Origin: Panax quinquefolius
Lineage: Eukaryota > Streptophyta > Magnoliopsida > Apiales > Araliaceae
DNA: 64,000 bases
Reading direction: 5' to 3'
NCBI GenBank assembly: GCA_020205615.1
Contig: JAINUW010000077.1
Span: 1 to 64,000, forward strand
Shown here in pieces: positions 1-9,966 of this stretch (positions are counted from its first letter, which is position 1; the number at the start of each line of letters is the position of its first letter). The position numbers and the translations under genes are program-made. The notes beneath the pieces were generated by a model. That model was not told the DNA's origin. It saw only the letters and a list, made by a program, of their open reading frames with translations, and searched no databases.

Positions 1-803
1 GATAATTTAGTTTTGTGATCGTGGCTATCGACTATATGATGAAATGGGTTGAAGCCAAACCACTGTAGAAGATCACCGAACAAGAATGCCTAAAATTTTC
101 CAAAGAAGGAGTCGTTTATCGTTTCGGTATTCCGATGGCGGTGGTCTCTGATAATGGCAGACAATTTGTGGGGTCCAAGTTCGAAGGCTTTCTGAAGGAG
201 TTGGGAATTCAACATCGCAAGACTTCAGTCGCTCATCCTCAATCGAATGGTCAAGTGGAAGTGACCAACCGAACCTTGCTCAACGGAATCAAAAGAAGGC
301 TGGATGAATTAAAGGGTCGGTGGTCCGAAGAGCTACTTAGTGTTTTGTGGGCATATCAGACTACTCCGAGGAAAACAACTGGGGACTCTCCATTCTGACT
401 GGCATACGGGACTGATGCACTCATACCCATTGAGATCGGGTCCCCTACTCTTCGAGTCAGTCAGTACAAAGAACTATACAATGATGAAGGTTTGAAAATA
501 AATTTAGATCTGCTGGAAGAAGTTCAGAACTCAGCTCTGATGAGGTTGGCTATCTACCAGCAGAGAACAGCCTGACACTATAATCAGAAGGTGAAACAGA
601 GGAGGTTTGACGTGGGTGATTTGGTCCTCCAAGAGTCGGAGGCATCAACCCCCCAGAACACCGACAAACTGATGCCTAACTGGGAGGGACCATACGAAGT
701 AGTAGAGGTGCCGAAGCCAGATACATACCAGCTTTGAGCAATGGATGGTTCGGAAGTAAAGAATACATGGCATACTGGAAGACTTAAATTTTTTTACCAG
801 TAA
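1..803 (+). pseudogene. Ty3/gypsy pol: integrase core and C-terminus, broken
   Basis: Integrase joins retrotransposon cDNA into host DNA. In the main frame the three catalytic acidic residues are visible: Asp in VAIDYMMKWVEA, Asp in VSDNGRQF and Glu in SNGQVEVTNR, a DDE core. The C-terminal part follows (VGDLVLQ, then NWEGPYEVVEVPKPDTYQL, ending at TAA 801-803). Damage: a likely one-base loss in a T run near position 12, a TAG after AKPL, and TGA codons after TPRKTTGDSPF (near 398), after QQRTA and after TYQL. Each stop is one C-to-T step from CAG or CGA. The reverse transcriptase lies outside the window. The LAYGTDALIPIEIG style matches Tat-type integrases. Confidence 0.9.
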
Positions 804-920
804 TAGTTATGTCATTCTTTTCTTTATCCATCTAACCGTTTCAATTTTAAATGAAATAAATGAAAGTTTTCTTTGGAGATGTTTAACTTCATCTATATTC
901 ATACGGTTTTCGGTGTCTGA

Positions 921-1117
921 TCAGACAAACATCAGGCTTAAACCGATCAGAAAGGCGAAGAAGACATAACCGATCGGTAAAAGTCACGGGTATAATTGAT
1001 CAAGACTTTAATTCTGAAATCAGACAAACTTTGGGCACAATCCGATCAGAAGGTTCGAAAAGACACAACTGATTGAGATAAGTCATAAGTATAACTGATC
1101 GCAAAAATTTACAAATA
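921..1117 (+). repeat. Two-copy tandem repeat, period about 99 bp
   Basis: Copy 1 starts at 921 (TCAGACAAACAT) and copy 2 at 1020 (TCAGACAAACTT). Both contain CCGATCAGAA, AGACA.AAC.GAT, AAGTCA and GTATAA.TGATC in the same order, with scattered substitutions. They lie between the integrase stop and the antisense gene, the zone where Tat elements often carry tandem repeats that can seed satellites. Confidence 0.75.
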
Positions 1118-1831
1118 AAAACTTTTTGTACTTCATTCATCCCTTCAAATTTTTTCAGATCCCGATCCTATATGATTCGGGAAAAGTACAAATAAAGAAG
1201 AAAAATGAAAGTTACAAAATTACGAGTCCTAAAAGAAGCTACTCTAGAGGAGGATCATCCCCAACCTCAGACTCTTTGTCCTACGAATCAAGTAGCGAGG
1301 CATTAAGTCCAGCGGCGTTCAGCTTTGCCCTAGCCTTTTCCCGATAAGTCTCATAGCCCTCGGCGAACTGGGCCATGATTTTCTCGGTCAAGGCAGGGGA
1401 CTCTTCATACTCCTCGATGGTACGCTGCTTGGCCCTAGCACTTTCCTCCTTCAAGGCATTGTTCTCTCGAATTAGATACATCATTTTCTCATGAATCCCA
1501 TCGAACTTCGCCTCAAGTTGGTGAAGTGATTGCAACCGTTCCTCGCTCTCCTTGGACAGATGGTCCCTCTCCTCCAGAAACTTCTTGGCATGACCTTTGA
1601 TGCCGACGAACTCCTACTGAAGCAGCAAGTATTGGTCTTTGAGCTCGTCGGCCTGACGTCCAGCCTTGGTCGCCTCATTCTGGGTCTCGGCGTGGAGATC
1701 CCTTTCCTTTTTAAGTCTACGTTCAGACCTCAAATCTCCGCCTCTAGCACCATCACATCCGACCTCAGTTGAACTTCCTTTTTGGTGGTTCGGGCGAGGG
1801 GAGGAATGGCTCGGGCAAGGATGGCGTTGGC

Positions 1832-1908
1832 CTGCAATAAACACATACATCAACTATCAAAATCAAATTATAAGTTTATGAGGACGAGTTAGATAGCCTC
1901 AGAGTTAC
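1832..1908 (-). other. Predicted intron 2 of the antisense ORF
   Basis: Minus-strand donor CAG|GTAAC (first intron base 1908) and acceptor TTTATTGCAG (last base 1832), 77 nt. It joins ...EEYLVAYVWAQCQ to ANAILARAIPPLARTTKK. The size matches the other predicted intron, which supports real splicing. Confidence 0.65.
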
Positions 1909-2537
1909 CTGACACTGGGCCCAAACGTAGGCCACCAGATACTCCTCGGAAGTGAATCCTTTGAACCGTTCGTCATCGCCCAAAAGCTTGAAATGATCGA
2001 ACAGGTTGAATGGAAATACCTCCGAGGGGCTTTTCGGCCAACAGGTGGTCGGTGATCCATGGTACGAGATCGGTTTGGAAGAAGGCGTGGAGGTGATGAT
2101 GGGATTGGTCTCAACAACTTGTTGTTCAGGGAGTTTTTACTCGGGGTCTTTGGTGAGTCGTGGTTTCTTGGGTTGGGGTTCGAGAGGAACCTCTTCTGTT
2201 TCCTCTGAATCCTCGATCACTGCGACCTGAGCGGGGGGAGGAGTCGGTTTCGGTGGAACCACAAAAATAGTCTTGGCGGGAATTCTTGCAGAAGGCTTCT
2301 TGGTTTTCTTTAACAGGGCCGCTTTCTCCGCCCGGCTCATCTTCAGTACATTTTTGGTAGACGGTTCGGTGTGGGCAGCCGAAGGTGGTGGACCCGATGT
2401 GGAGTCGGTGGAAAGTTCAGCAATCGGCATGGTCTCCTCATCGCCATCATCGTCGAAGACTAGGAGGCGGATTGGTCCGGTGGTGTTTGGTAACGGTGTC
2501 AGGGTGGCATCTGCCCCTTCGAGTTTGAAAATTATCA

Positions 2538-2613
2538 CTGCACAAAAGAAAATGAGTTAGAAAAAGGAGCTAAGTTGAAGGTATTAAGGAGAGCTTCGGG
2601 ATAGTACACTTAC
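2538..2613 (-). other. Predicted intron 1 of the antisense ORF
   Basis: Minus-strand donor GTAAGT (first base 2613) and acceptor TTTTCTTTTGTGCAG (last base 2538), 76 nt. Removing it joins ...WLYRHG in frame to LIIFKLEGADA, whereas reading through hits stops. Both sites are close to plant consensus. Confidence 0.75.
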
Positions 2614-3820
2614 ACCCGTGTCGGTACAGCCAGACCTCATTTGTCAGAACTCCCAGACTCCACTCTGCCGTGCTCCACTTTTTGAAAAATGATTTGAAGG
2701 CGTCGGCCCGATCCTTAGGGAACTTGGACACCTTCGCAATAAGATCATCGGGGTGGGCCCAATTAGGAAAGAGCTGGAGATCGGTTCCTTTCACGAAGAT
2801 CCATTGTTCATGCCATCCCTTGTTGCTCGAAGGAGTCTTGACAGGGACGGAACGAGTGGGTCATTTGTTTAACTGACGAAGGTCAGGCTCTTTCGACCTG
2901 CCAACGGTGAATAAGGCGAAGAAAAAATTGAGGCCAAGGGTGATCCCCATCTCCTGGCATAAGACTATGAAGGATACCAGGTGGATGTACGAGTTCGACA
3001 CGAGCTGTGCGAACCCGACCCCCACGAAGCTTAGGAAGGAAAAGATGAATTCATGCAAGGGGAATCAAACCCCGTACTTCAGAACGTACAGGGGAACGAC
3101 CACCCATTTGCCCTCGGGTCTCCAGAACATTTTTTCAGAGGAGTTGGGCACCCGAAGTTTGTACTCTTTAGGGATGGTGAAAAGGGTTCGGATATCGGAG
3201 ATTTGAGAAGAGGTGACAGTGGATGTGGTGTTGATGTGGGAAATCTCCATTTCGGAGTGGTAGGTGTTGCGAATTTTGGCCTCGGAACTAATGGGGATAG
3301 GAATGACCGAGGATAAAGGGTTATCGGTGGAAACCATCAGCAAATCGACCGGGATCAGATCGCCGGTGGTGACAGGAGGCAGAACTGACTCGGTAGTAGG
3401 GGCTATGTTTGAATCTGCCATTTGAAATGAGGGAGGTAGAAATTTTGAGTTTTAAAGGGTAAAATGAGCAAAAGGAACCTAGAAATGCGATGAAACTATC
3501 CAGAAAAGTACAAATGAGAGGGAGTTTGAATGAAACGACTATTCGCTGGAAATTGCCTTTGCCAGAAAATTTTAGCAGAGATTTGGAGAGTAAGTCTGGA
3601 AAAATGATAGCGATTGATGGAGAGGGGTTTTTATAGGCTGAGTGGTACAAGACCCAAGGGCAGCCATTTAATGACCCAAGTGGGTCCAGGCGTGGAAAGG
3701 CATGCAACGTTTCAGAGTTCGAGGGCAGACCGTTTGGGTTCCCCAGGCAACTCATCATTAGCTATCGTGACTCATCGAATTCCTGACCTTTCAAGTCTCT
3801 AATTATAAATATATTATAAC

Positions 3821-3837
3821 AAGAGACTGGGGGGCAA
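3821..3837 (+). other. Polypurine tract of the Tat element
   Basis: AAGAGACTGGGGGGCAA lies directly before the TGTT that opens the 3' LTR. This is where plus-strand DNA synthesis is primed in LTR retrotransposons. The position and G-run match Tat-type elements. Confidence 0.8.
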
Positions 3838-4520
3838 TGTTCGGGAGCATTTTATCGACCTTCAAGTGAGCCGAAGGCCTGACACTGGGAGGAGTTAATG
3901 AGCCCTTTGGGCTGAAGCCCAAGGAAGAGTTCGAACATCCGAGTCTTCTGGACCGGAGTCTTGTTCGAGATTTAATGGTCGGGTTCGGGTATCCACGTCC
4001 TTTGGGCCGGAGCCCTATTTTAGAGGGAGAAGTTCGGGGTCGGGCATTTGAGCCTTCAAGGAAGTTCGAGCTATCATGTCGTTGAGTTCGGCCAGATTGG
4101 GCCTGTCGTTAATGGGGGGCATCTGCGTCAGAGTCTTAAGTCCCAACCATATTTGAATAAGGTAACTCCAAAGATAGTGATTGGATTGGATTCCACTTCC
4201 ACCTTTTAAGGAGATTGTGTTGGACCCAAATTATGGTAACTGTCATAATTTAGGAGTCCTAATCCGACTCGGAGAAGGATTCTAAGGTGATGAGGCATTA
4301 TAAATACAAGGCCTAGGGTACGATTATGAGGTAATACCTACTTTTGAGCACTAAACACTTAGCCTCCATTGTTGAACCTTATGAACGACCTGTACTTATT
4401 CTCACACCGGAGCTATCCCCCGGTGGCACAAGCCGTCAAGCTTCGGTGTGATCTGTTATTGTGCAGGTTCTAGCGCGTGGATTCTGTGATTGGACGCGCC
4501 GGCGAAACTTGGCGACAACA
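3838..4520 (+). repeat. 3' LTR of the Tat element
   Basis: The LTR begins TGTTCGGGAG and ends GGCGACAACA, giving TGTT/AACA inverted ends, and is 683 bp long. It follows a polypurine tract and is followed by unrelated A/T-rich DNA. It holds a TATA box at 4299. The second LTR lies outside the window, so boundaries rest on the terminal motifs and the polypurine tract. Confidence 0.8.
4299..4306 (+). promoter_or_regulatory. TATA box in the Tat LTR
   Basis: TATAAATA in the 3' part of the LTR, at the expected U3/R border. It would drive element transcription from the 5' LTR; in this 3' LTR it could read into the flank. Confidence 0.6.
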
Positions 4521-4781
4521 AGTCAAAATAAAATAATAGATTCATACATATCACTACTAAACCTCACATTTCTTTTCATTCGGGTTGCAAAATATAATTT
4601 AGATCGAACTCGAGCACACATAACAATTATCTTATTTGCATAAAATAAAGTTAAAATATATAACATTCATGAAAGCTTAATTTGCGTCTCATTTTCAGTT
4701 TTTTTTTAAATTTTATTTTTGGTTTATGTTGTTATAATTTACATCAAAATATATTCTTAGAAGCTACTTGTACTAAGGATT

Positions 4782-5063
4782 ATCGACAAAACTAATAAAT
4801 TACTCACTATAGTTTACTAGTTGTACTAATTACATTATTGAATTTTTAATTTTTCAAATTATCCCAGTAAATTAATTATTATGTTGAAATTAGGTCATTC
4901 CGTTAAAAAAATTAAACATACATTAATTTATCGACAAAACTAATGAATTACCCAATGTAGTTGACACGTTTTACTGATTACGCCATTGAACTTTTAATTT
5001 TTTAAATTACCTTAGTAAACTAATTATTATTTTGAAATTAAATCATTCTGTTATCTCTATTTC
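4782..5063 (+). repeat. Tandem-dimer dispersed repeat, about 150-bp units
   Basis: Two similar units run head to tail, starting near 4782 (CGACAAAACTAATAAATTAC) and near 4931 (CGACAAAACTAATGAATTAC). Each continues through a TTGAA.TTTTTAATTTTT stretch and a TAATTATTAT...GAAATTA tail. The same dimer recurs at 52950-53213. The preceding stretch 4521-4781 is A/T-rich with nothing recognisable. The repeat may be the subterminal part of a DNA transposon (see the inverted match at 5925), but no transposase is seen. Confidence 0.6.
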
Positions 5064-5435
5064 ATGACTGTTAAATCGTTTTAGTTTTTATTTTACGTGG
5101 ACATGAAAAGAAAAAAGAAAAAAGAATTTTTTTTAATTTATTCTCTCTCTTCCTTCCTCCCATCTAAAGTTGTAAGCGAATAAAACAGTTGGGGATCGAC
5201 TCGAAAAAAATATGAGTAAGACTCAGTTTCGTTAATAATATGGTCTAAATTTGAGTATAAAAAATAGTTCGAATAAATATACGAGTAGAAGTTGAGCAAA
5301 ATTATACTCGACTCGTTTAAAGTTCAAACTACTCGAATAGATTTGTGTATTTTCTCTTTAAAATCTTTGAAAATTCTGAGATCTGAGTAACCAAAACATT
5401 GAATTGAGTTTCAAAGTTCAACATTAGATATAAAA
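5064..5435. other. A/T-rich spacer, no gene seen
   Basis: It includes a purine run near 5105-5127 and a CT-rich run near 5142-5160. Its start (TTTTATTTTACGTGG then AAAAGAAAAAAG) has an inverted partner at 5925-5978. Nothing codes here. Confidence 0.5.
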
Positions 5436-5830
5436 ATGAAGTATGAATCCCCAACAACAATAGGTGAAGTAAATGGTATTGCAGTAGGTTTCCTTACTCT
5501 CGCCTCCGACTCTCAGCAGTCTTATGTCTCCGAACTCTTCTCTTTCACTCTCGATTGTGGAGGTCTATCTCTTCCCCATTCTCTCTCTATATCTGTGTGT
5601 GTGTGTATATATATATATATATAAATTTGGTAGTAATATTTGGTTAAATTGATTTTGTTAGGATTGTATTTATGATTTGGTAGGAGTGAGTTTTTACGGG
5701 TGAATTCAGAGAGAATTCAGAGACAGATGCAAGAGGTAACTGTTACTAATTACCACGTTTTCATTTCTGCTGCTAATGTATTGCTTTCCATTCTAGAGGA
5801 AGTTTCTTCTATTGATAAACATCTAAGATC
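5436..5830 (+). pseudogene. COG8: Fragment of a COG8-like gene (Golgi tethering complex)
   Basis: COG8 is a subunit of the conserved oligomeric Golgi complex, which tethers vesicles at the Golgi. Part one (5436-5555) reads ...LASDSQQSYVSELFSFTLD; part two (from about 5684) reads [19 protein letters not shown] then [15 protein letters not shown] and [10 protein letters not shown]. Both match the N-terminal region of plant COG8 as I remember it, in the right order. The roughly 130 bp between them is T-rich, holds TG/TA runs and ends TTTGGTAG|GAG, like an intron. That points to a DNA-level copy rather than a processed retrocopy. Homology stops near 5830. The rest of the gene, hundreds of residues, is absent. 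It is surely non-functional; the naming depends on recall of the family. Confidence 0.65.
5597..5623. repeat. TG/TA microsatellite
   Basis: A (TG)n run passes into a (TA)n run inside the presumed intron of the COG8-like fragment. Confidence 0.8.
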
Positions 5831-5924
5831 TAAGCACCCAAAAAATTTGATTTTTTTTGTTTTCACTTTCAAGTTAATTTTTATTTTTTTCCCATATAAG
5901 TAATTTTTTTTATTTCTTTTTCAA

Positions 5925-5978
5925 AGCCACGTAGATAAAAAAAATAACGTTTATTTAATTTTTTTAATGGAATGAATC
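5925..5978 (-). repeat. Inverted partner of the left-hand repeat
   Basis: Read on the minus strand, this segment carries TCATTCCATTAAAAAAATTAA and then TTTTATCTACGTGG, near-copies of stretches at 4895-4915 and 5085-5097 in the opposite orientation. It is cut at 5978 by the LTR at 5979. The two arms bracket the COG8-like fragment, suggesting a DNA transposon that carried a gene piece. The ends and target duplication are lost. Confidence 0.45.
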
Positions 5979-6127
5979 TGTGACGCCCCCAAATCCGGGT
6001 ACTTTTAACCTATAGATATGGTGCTACACGGTACTCATAACTATACATTCATTCCATCGAAACAACATCAAAATGATTGTATTTACTACATTCTTATTAC
6101 AATAGTAATGAATCCTTTCCCAGGTTC
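5979..6127 (-). repeat. LTR 'C1', 3'-end piece, minus strand
   Basis: Read on the minus strand, the piece ends ...ACCCGGATTTGGGGGCGTCACA, like the Tekay-type LTR end at 19867 (GGGGGCGTCACA). It is interrupted at 6127 by the family-A composite; the rest resumes at 50139. The bases just left, GAATC (5974-5978), could be its target duplication, but I found no matching right copy. Confidence 0.6.
6123..6127. other. Left target-site duplication GGTTC of composite A
   Basis: GGTTC directly precedes the TGTGACGACC start of LTR A1. The same five bases follow the GCTACA end of the last LTR piece at 50134-50138. Confidence 0.75.
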
Positions 6128-6418
6128 TGTGACGACCCGAGAATTCAGAAAATTATTTAAATCTTAAAAGATTGAATTAAGGTTAAATAATAGACCTAGA
6201 CAGAAAAAAGGTGAATGGATTTGAGATTTCTGGGAATGAATTTTGTGAATTTAAAAATTTTTGGTGAAGGCTTGAAGTATTAAGTGTATAATTGTATATG
6301 TTCTGCGTATATGGTCATATATGTGTACAGAATGTGGTTAAGGGTCAAGGGTTGACCAAATAAATTATATCAGTGTCCAAATCCTAATATTATATTAAGA
6401 ATATCAACATTCAATTCG

Positions 6419-6859
6419 AAAACCCTAGCGATTGATAAGAAACCCTAATACTAGCTCTAGAAACCCTAATTTCAGTTTCGGGAATCCGAAACCCTAATTC
6501 GGATTACGAAAATCCTAACTTGGGATCTTAGAGACTTAAGTGTATTGATTATAAGATTAATTAGGGTAAAGCCTAACGAATTAGTTAGAAAACCTTAATT
6601 TTAAAATTTGAAACCCTAATTGTTCTATTAAAAACCCTAATGTATAATTATGGGACCTAATTGCTAAATTAGTAATTTTAATTAGGAAATATTAATCCTA
6701 ATTAGTAAGCTTGAATTATGATTAGGAAATCTCAGTATAATTAGAGAATCCAAATTATAATTTAGAAATATTAATTTTCTATTTTGAAAACCTAAATTGG
6801 AAATCCTAATAAATTAATTTATAAAACCTTAGGGTTTAACCCTAAGGGTCAAACCCTAA
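6419..6859 (+). repeat. Telobox cluster in LTR A1
   Basis: Perfect AAACCCTAA motifs occur at about 6440, 6461, 6489, 6611, 6632 and 6851, with AAACCCTA at 6419 and reverse-orientation TTAGGG near 6560. A near-palindrome with 10-bp arms (CCTTAGGGTT / AACCCTAAGG) spans 6827-6847. Equivalent clusters occur in A2 (20096-20530) and A3 (38222-38640). AAACCCTAA is the plant telobox, bound by TRB-type factors in Arabidopsis; binding here is inference. Confidence 0.7.
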
Positions 6860-7991
6860 GGGTTGGATCAAATGTCAATTTTTCCATTAAAATGGTCAGG
6901 AAAAAGACCAAAATGCCATTTTTTACATTCTTTAATTAGAAAGTGTGAGATCTTGCCATATTTTGGGTAGTTCACCAACTTAATATACACCATGTGCCAT
7001 ATATTAGATATATCAGCCATCAATTGCCAGCAAAATACATTTGAATCAAAATAAAAGTCAAAAAGTAAGAAGAAATCTCTTACTTTACTTAGCCAACTAG
7101 ACAAGCCATACTCTCTCTCCAAATTCGAAAATATAGAGTGAGAGTGAGTGATCAATTGAGATAATATCAAACTTTAACTCTCTATGATCAGCAACAAAAA
7201 ATCAGATCAAAGGATCAATGTTTTATAGAGGTATGAACCCTAGCTTGCTAGATCTTTAAGATTGATGTTAATGATGTTATTTGTTGGTTAGATATATGTT
7301 AGAGGGTGTCACCTAGTTATCTGAGTTGTTATAACTTAGATCCATATCATCTAGATGCACGAAAATCAAAATTTTAAAACTGATCTTGAACCCTAGAAAG
7401 TGGTCTGACAAGATAATGTCAGAGCCTCTAGATCTATCTATGTTAAGTGTTATGTTAATTTTAAGTTATAGACTTTCTCTTTGCCATGTGTACTATAATC
7501 TGAAACTGGAATCAGGGTCAGATCATGTCTAGATTTCAAGTTATAAGCAGTCAAACATGGTTGATCGACCATGACCAACTGGTTTCTGGGTAACCCAGAT
7601 TTCCAGAAATGGTCTGACAACGACTTTCAAGGCCTTTGATCTTGCTACTGACAAGTTATTTAGCCATGTTTGTGTAATGTAATGGTATAAGGACTACACA
7701 AGCAAGCCTTTAGATCACTTATATATCTTATCTGGAATCAAAATTATTGCGGGTCAAAGTAGGGTTGACCGTCCGTTTTCTTGCATTTATGGAAAACCAA
7801 GAAACCTTCAAGAGCCTTATTTGTGACAAGGTTTGACCAGCTTTAATCTTTCATATGTGATGTTGTTAGATGGATCTAGTGCTATGTTATTGTACCCTGA
7901 CATCTCTACTAGAAGTGTGAACTCATAGATCACACAAACAATGCCTAGAATCAAAGTTACAAAGCACCAAAGAAGGTACCCTGCAACTGTA

Positions 7992-8020
7992 CTTCATTTC
8001 TGGAAAACTCAGAAATGAAG
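7992..8020 (+). repeat. Hairpin motif in LTR A1
   Basis: Arms CTTCATTTCTG and CAGAAATGAAG are separated by 7 nt. It belongs to a recurring TTCTGG...CCAGAA hairpin family also seen in LTR B (41942, 42157, 47679, 47892). Confidence 0.6.
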
Positions 8021-8236
8021 AACAGCTCTGACAAGAATTTCTGGAGCCTATATCTCACTGATGTGTTGTTGTATGGACCTGAAATTGGTTTGTTATTGTA
8101 GTATTACATTAATACTACATGTATAACACATCAAACAGCCTAGAAACTTAAGGATCTAAGAATTATGGGTGGTCAAACTAGCTACTATGCACTTTGTCGA
8201 TGAAGATCTGGGCAGGCACAAGAACACTCAAGAACA

Positions 8237-8264
8237 CCTATAGCGAAGGTTTTGTCGCTATAGG
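8237..8264 (+). repeat. CCTATAGCGA hairpin in LTR A1
   Basis: Arms CCTATAGCGA and TCGCTATAGG are followed by a further TTTAGTGACAC. The A2 copy (21902-21929) has perfect 11-bp arms. The TAGCGAC motif resembles subterminal repeats of plant CACTA transposons. Confidence 0.55.
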
Positions 8265-9954
8265 GACCTTTAGTGACACTTAATTTCTGAAAATTATTAT
8301 TTTATTAAATAAATAGAAAAAAATAGTTTTAAATTATTAAAAATATAAAATAAATTCCTAAAAATTATTTTAAAGCCTAAAATTGGGGTTTTAATAATTT
8401 TAAATACATTTCATTAATATTTAATATTTTTGGAATATTAAAGGTATTTTATTTATTTAATTATAATATTAAATAAATTACTTTAAAATGATTTTAATAC
8501 ATGAAAAATCATTTAAAAATGTATTATGGTGTTAAAAATATTTTAAGTTATTTTAATTACTTTTAATATTATGTGATGAATTTCACTAATTAATTAATAT
8601 TAATTTTAATTTATTAATTTAATAAATATATTAAATAAATTATGGAAAAATAGAATTAATGATTTAAAAATTATATAAAAATGATTTAAGTGTTATAAAA
8701 AGATTTTAAGCTATAAAATATAAATTTTATAATTTGTCATGAAAAACATTAATATTTAATAGTAATGGCAATTATCGATAATGGATTTAAAGGTTTAAAA
8801 ATCATATAAATGTGATTTTAAAGTATTAAAATACTTTGATATATTATAAATATATTATAATATTATGTTATGATTTTCATTAATATTTAATATTAAATAT
8901 GTATTAATGATAAATAAATTATATGGTATTTAAATTATATAAATATGATATTAATGATTGAAAAATCATGATAAATAAAAATAATTATCTGAAAATTATT
9001 ACGAGCTTATGAAAAATATTTTGATTGATAATAAATTATTTAAGATAATTGTTAAGTGTTTAGATAGAGTCTTAGTGATATTAGGCTCAAGAATTGTACG
9101 ACTAGACCGTCGTGATGTTGGAATTGTACCGGATTCAACTCAGACTGAAATAATTTGACTTGATACCGAGTCTTAAGTAGTTTGTGGACTGATAGGATTA
9201 TGTGTTAGGTTATTTTGTATATATATATATATAATAATAATAATATTATACTGTGATGATATTATTCTAATATTTGGAGATCGATAATATTTAAATTAGG
9301 TTTTCAGATAAAGCTAGATAGATCGTGTAACAGTAACCAACCGATCAGGCAAGTTTTCTTGAACTATTCTTTTAACTTGTGGTTAATCATTATTGATTGT
9401 CATGTCTAAGAATTATTAAATCGTACTCTGTGCATATTGTATGTAATCATCAGGTATGAAAGGCTGATCACCTTCATTACCATTCGGTCAAGATATAATT
9501 GATATGTTCATGTACAATGTTCGTCCAACTATGAAAATTTGTTCATACTAGTTCACAATTATATTGTTGAATGTTAGCCAGCTTTTATTCAATTCTTTCA
9601 ATCATGATATATCCTCAATTAAATTTATACTTGCTGGGAAAACTTGTTGCTCACACTTGCTATATCATGGTAAACATTGCAAATTAAGGCGAATACGTCG
9701 GATACAAGGAAAAATCAAAGCCAAGTTCAGCTTGGGACTATGTGTGCAACTATATTTGTAACAGTATTGTATGATAATAACAATGTATGCTAGATAGGAT
9801 ATTGATTCAGATATTATGTGAAGGTTCTCGACCTTGGAAATAGTGTATAAAGTTTTAATGTATAAACAATTTATGTTTATATCTTAGGCAATAGTTATAG
9901 AAATAGTATACCAGATCCTTGGTGATTAGGACTGGAATCTGGGGGTGCTACAGT

Positions 9955-9966
9955 TGGTATCAAAGC
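9955..9966 (+). other. Primer-binding site, initiator-Met tRNA
   Basis: TGGTATCAAAGC follows the LTR end by two bases. It is close to the plant consensus TGGTATCAGAGC, complementary to the 3' end of initiator-Met tRNA, which primes minus-strand synthesis. Confidence 0.8.

Larger units (their letters stand above)
1281..3421 (-). pseudogene. Antisense extra ORF of the Tat element, three exons, broken
   Basis: Read on the minus strand from ATG at 3421. Exon 1 (3421-2614) encodes a region resembling the plant-retroelement 'putative plant transposon protein' (FPLHEFIFSFLSF...; NKGWHEQWIFVKG). Exon 2 (2537-1909) is Pro/Lys-rich (KKPSARIP, PPKPTPPPAQ). Exon 3 (1831-1281) is a charged coiled coil (EERDHLSKESEERLQSLHQL) ending in NASLLDS. 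Two short introns with canonical GT...AG ends join the exons in frame. Damage: TGA near 3065, TGA near 2861, TAA near 2137, TGA near 1735, a one-base loss near 1712 and TAG near 1614. All the stops fit C-to-T decay. Family knowledge: such antisense ORFs are known in Retand/Grande-like elements; their function is unknown. Confidence 0.8.
1..4520 (+). mobile_element. Ty3/gypsy LTR retrotransposon, Tat lineage, 3' part
   Basis: Seen: integrase-coding end (1-803), a tandem repeat, a long antisense coding region (1281-3421), a polypurine tract ending at 3837, and an LTR from TGTT (3838) to AACA (4520). Family knowledge: a large antisense extra ORF between pol and the 3' LTR, together with tandem repeats in that region, is typical of Tat-lineage elements such as Retand and Grande. 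The 5' LTR, gag and most of pol lie left of the window, so a target duplication cannot be checked. The copy is dead: both the integrase and the antisense gene carry several stop codons. Assignment to Tat rather than another non-chromovirus lineage is an inference from structure and protein style. Confidence 0.85.
6128..9952 (+). repeat. LTR A1, about 3.8 kb
   Basis: It runs from TGTGACGACCCGAG to GGGGGTGCTACA, followed by an initiator-Met primer site. It is unusually long at 3825 bp. From left to right it holds a telobox-rich zone (6419-6859), a CT/GA-rich stretch near 7110-7150, hairpin-forming motifs (7992-8020, 8237-8264), a very A/T-rich block of about 750 bp (8285-9060) and a short TA run near 9220. 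No reading frame is conserved as a protein. It aligns along its length with LTRs A2 and A3. Confidence 0.85.

Noticed and set aside
1126..1347. Plus-strand open frames at 1126-1347, 1530-1881, 2006-2560, 2670-2876, 2907-3316
   Set aside because: Mirror frames of the antisense Tat gene; the minus-strand reading has family-like protein and splice sites, these do not.
6419..6859. Interstitial telomere repeat
   Set aside because: Motifs are spaced irregularly by 20-120 bp, not head-to-tail TTTAGGG.
9564..9761. 65-residue frame in LTR A1 with a copy at 23224-23421
   Set aside because: LTR sequence; the copy changes residues freely and no domain is recognisable.
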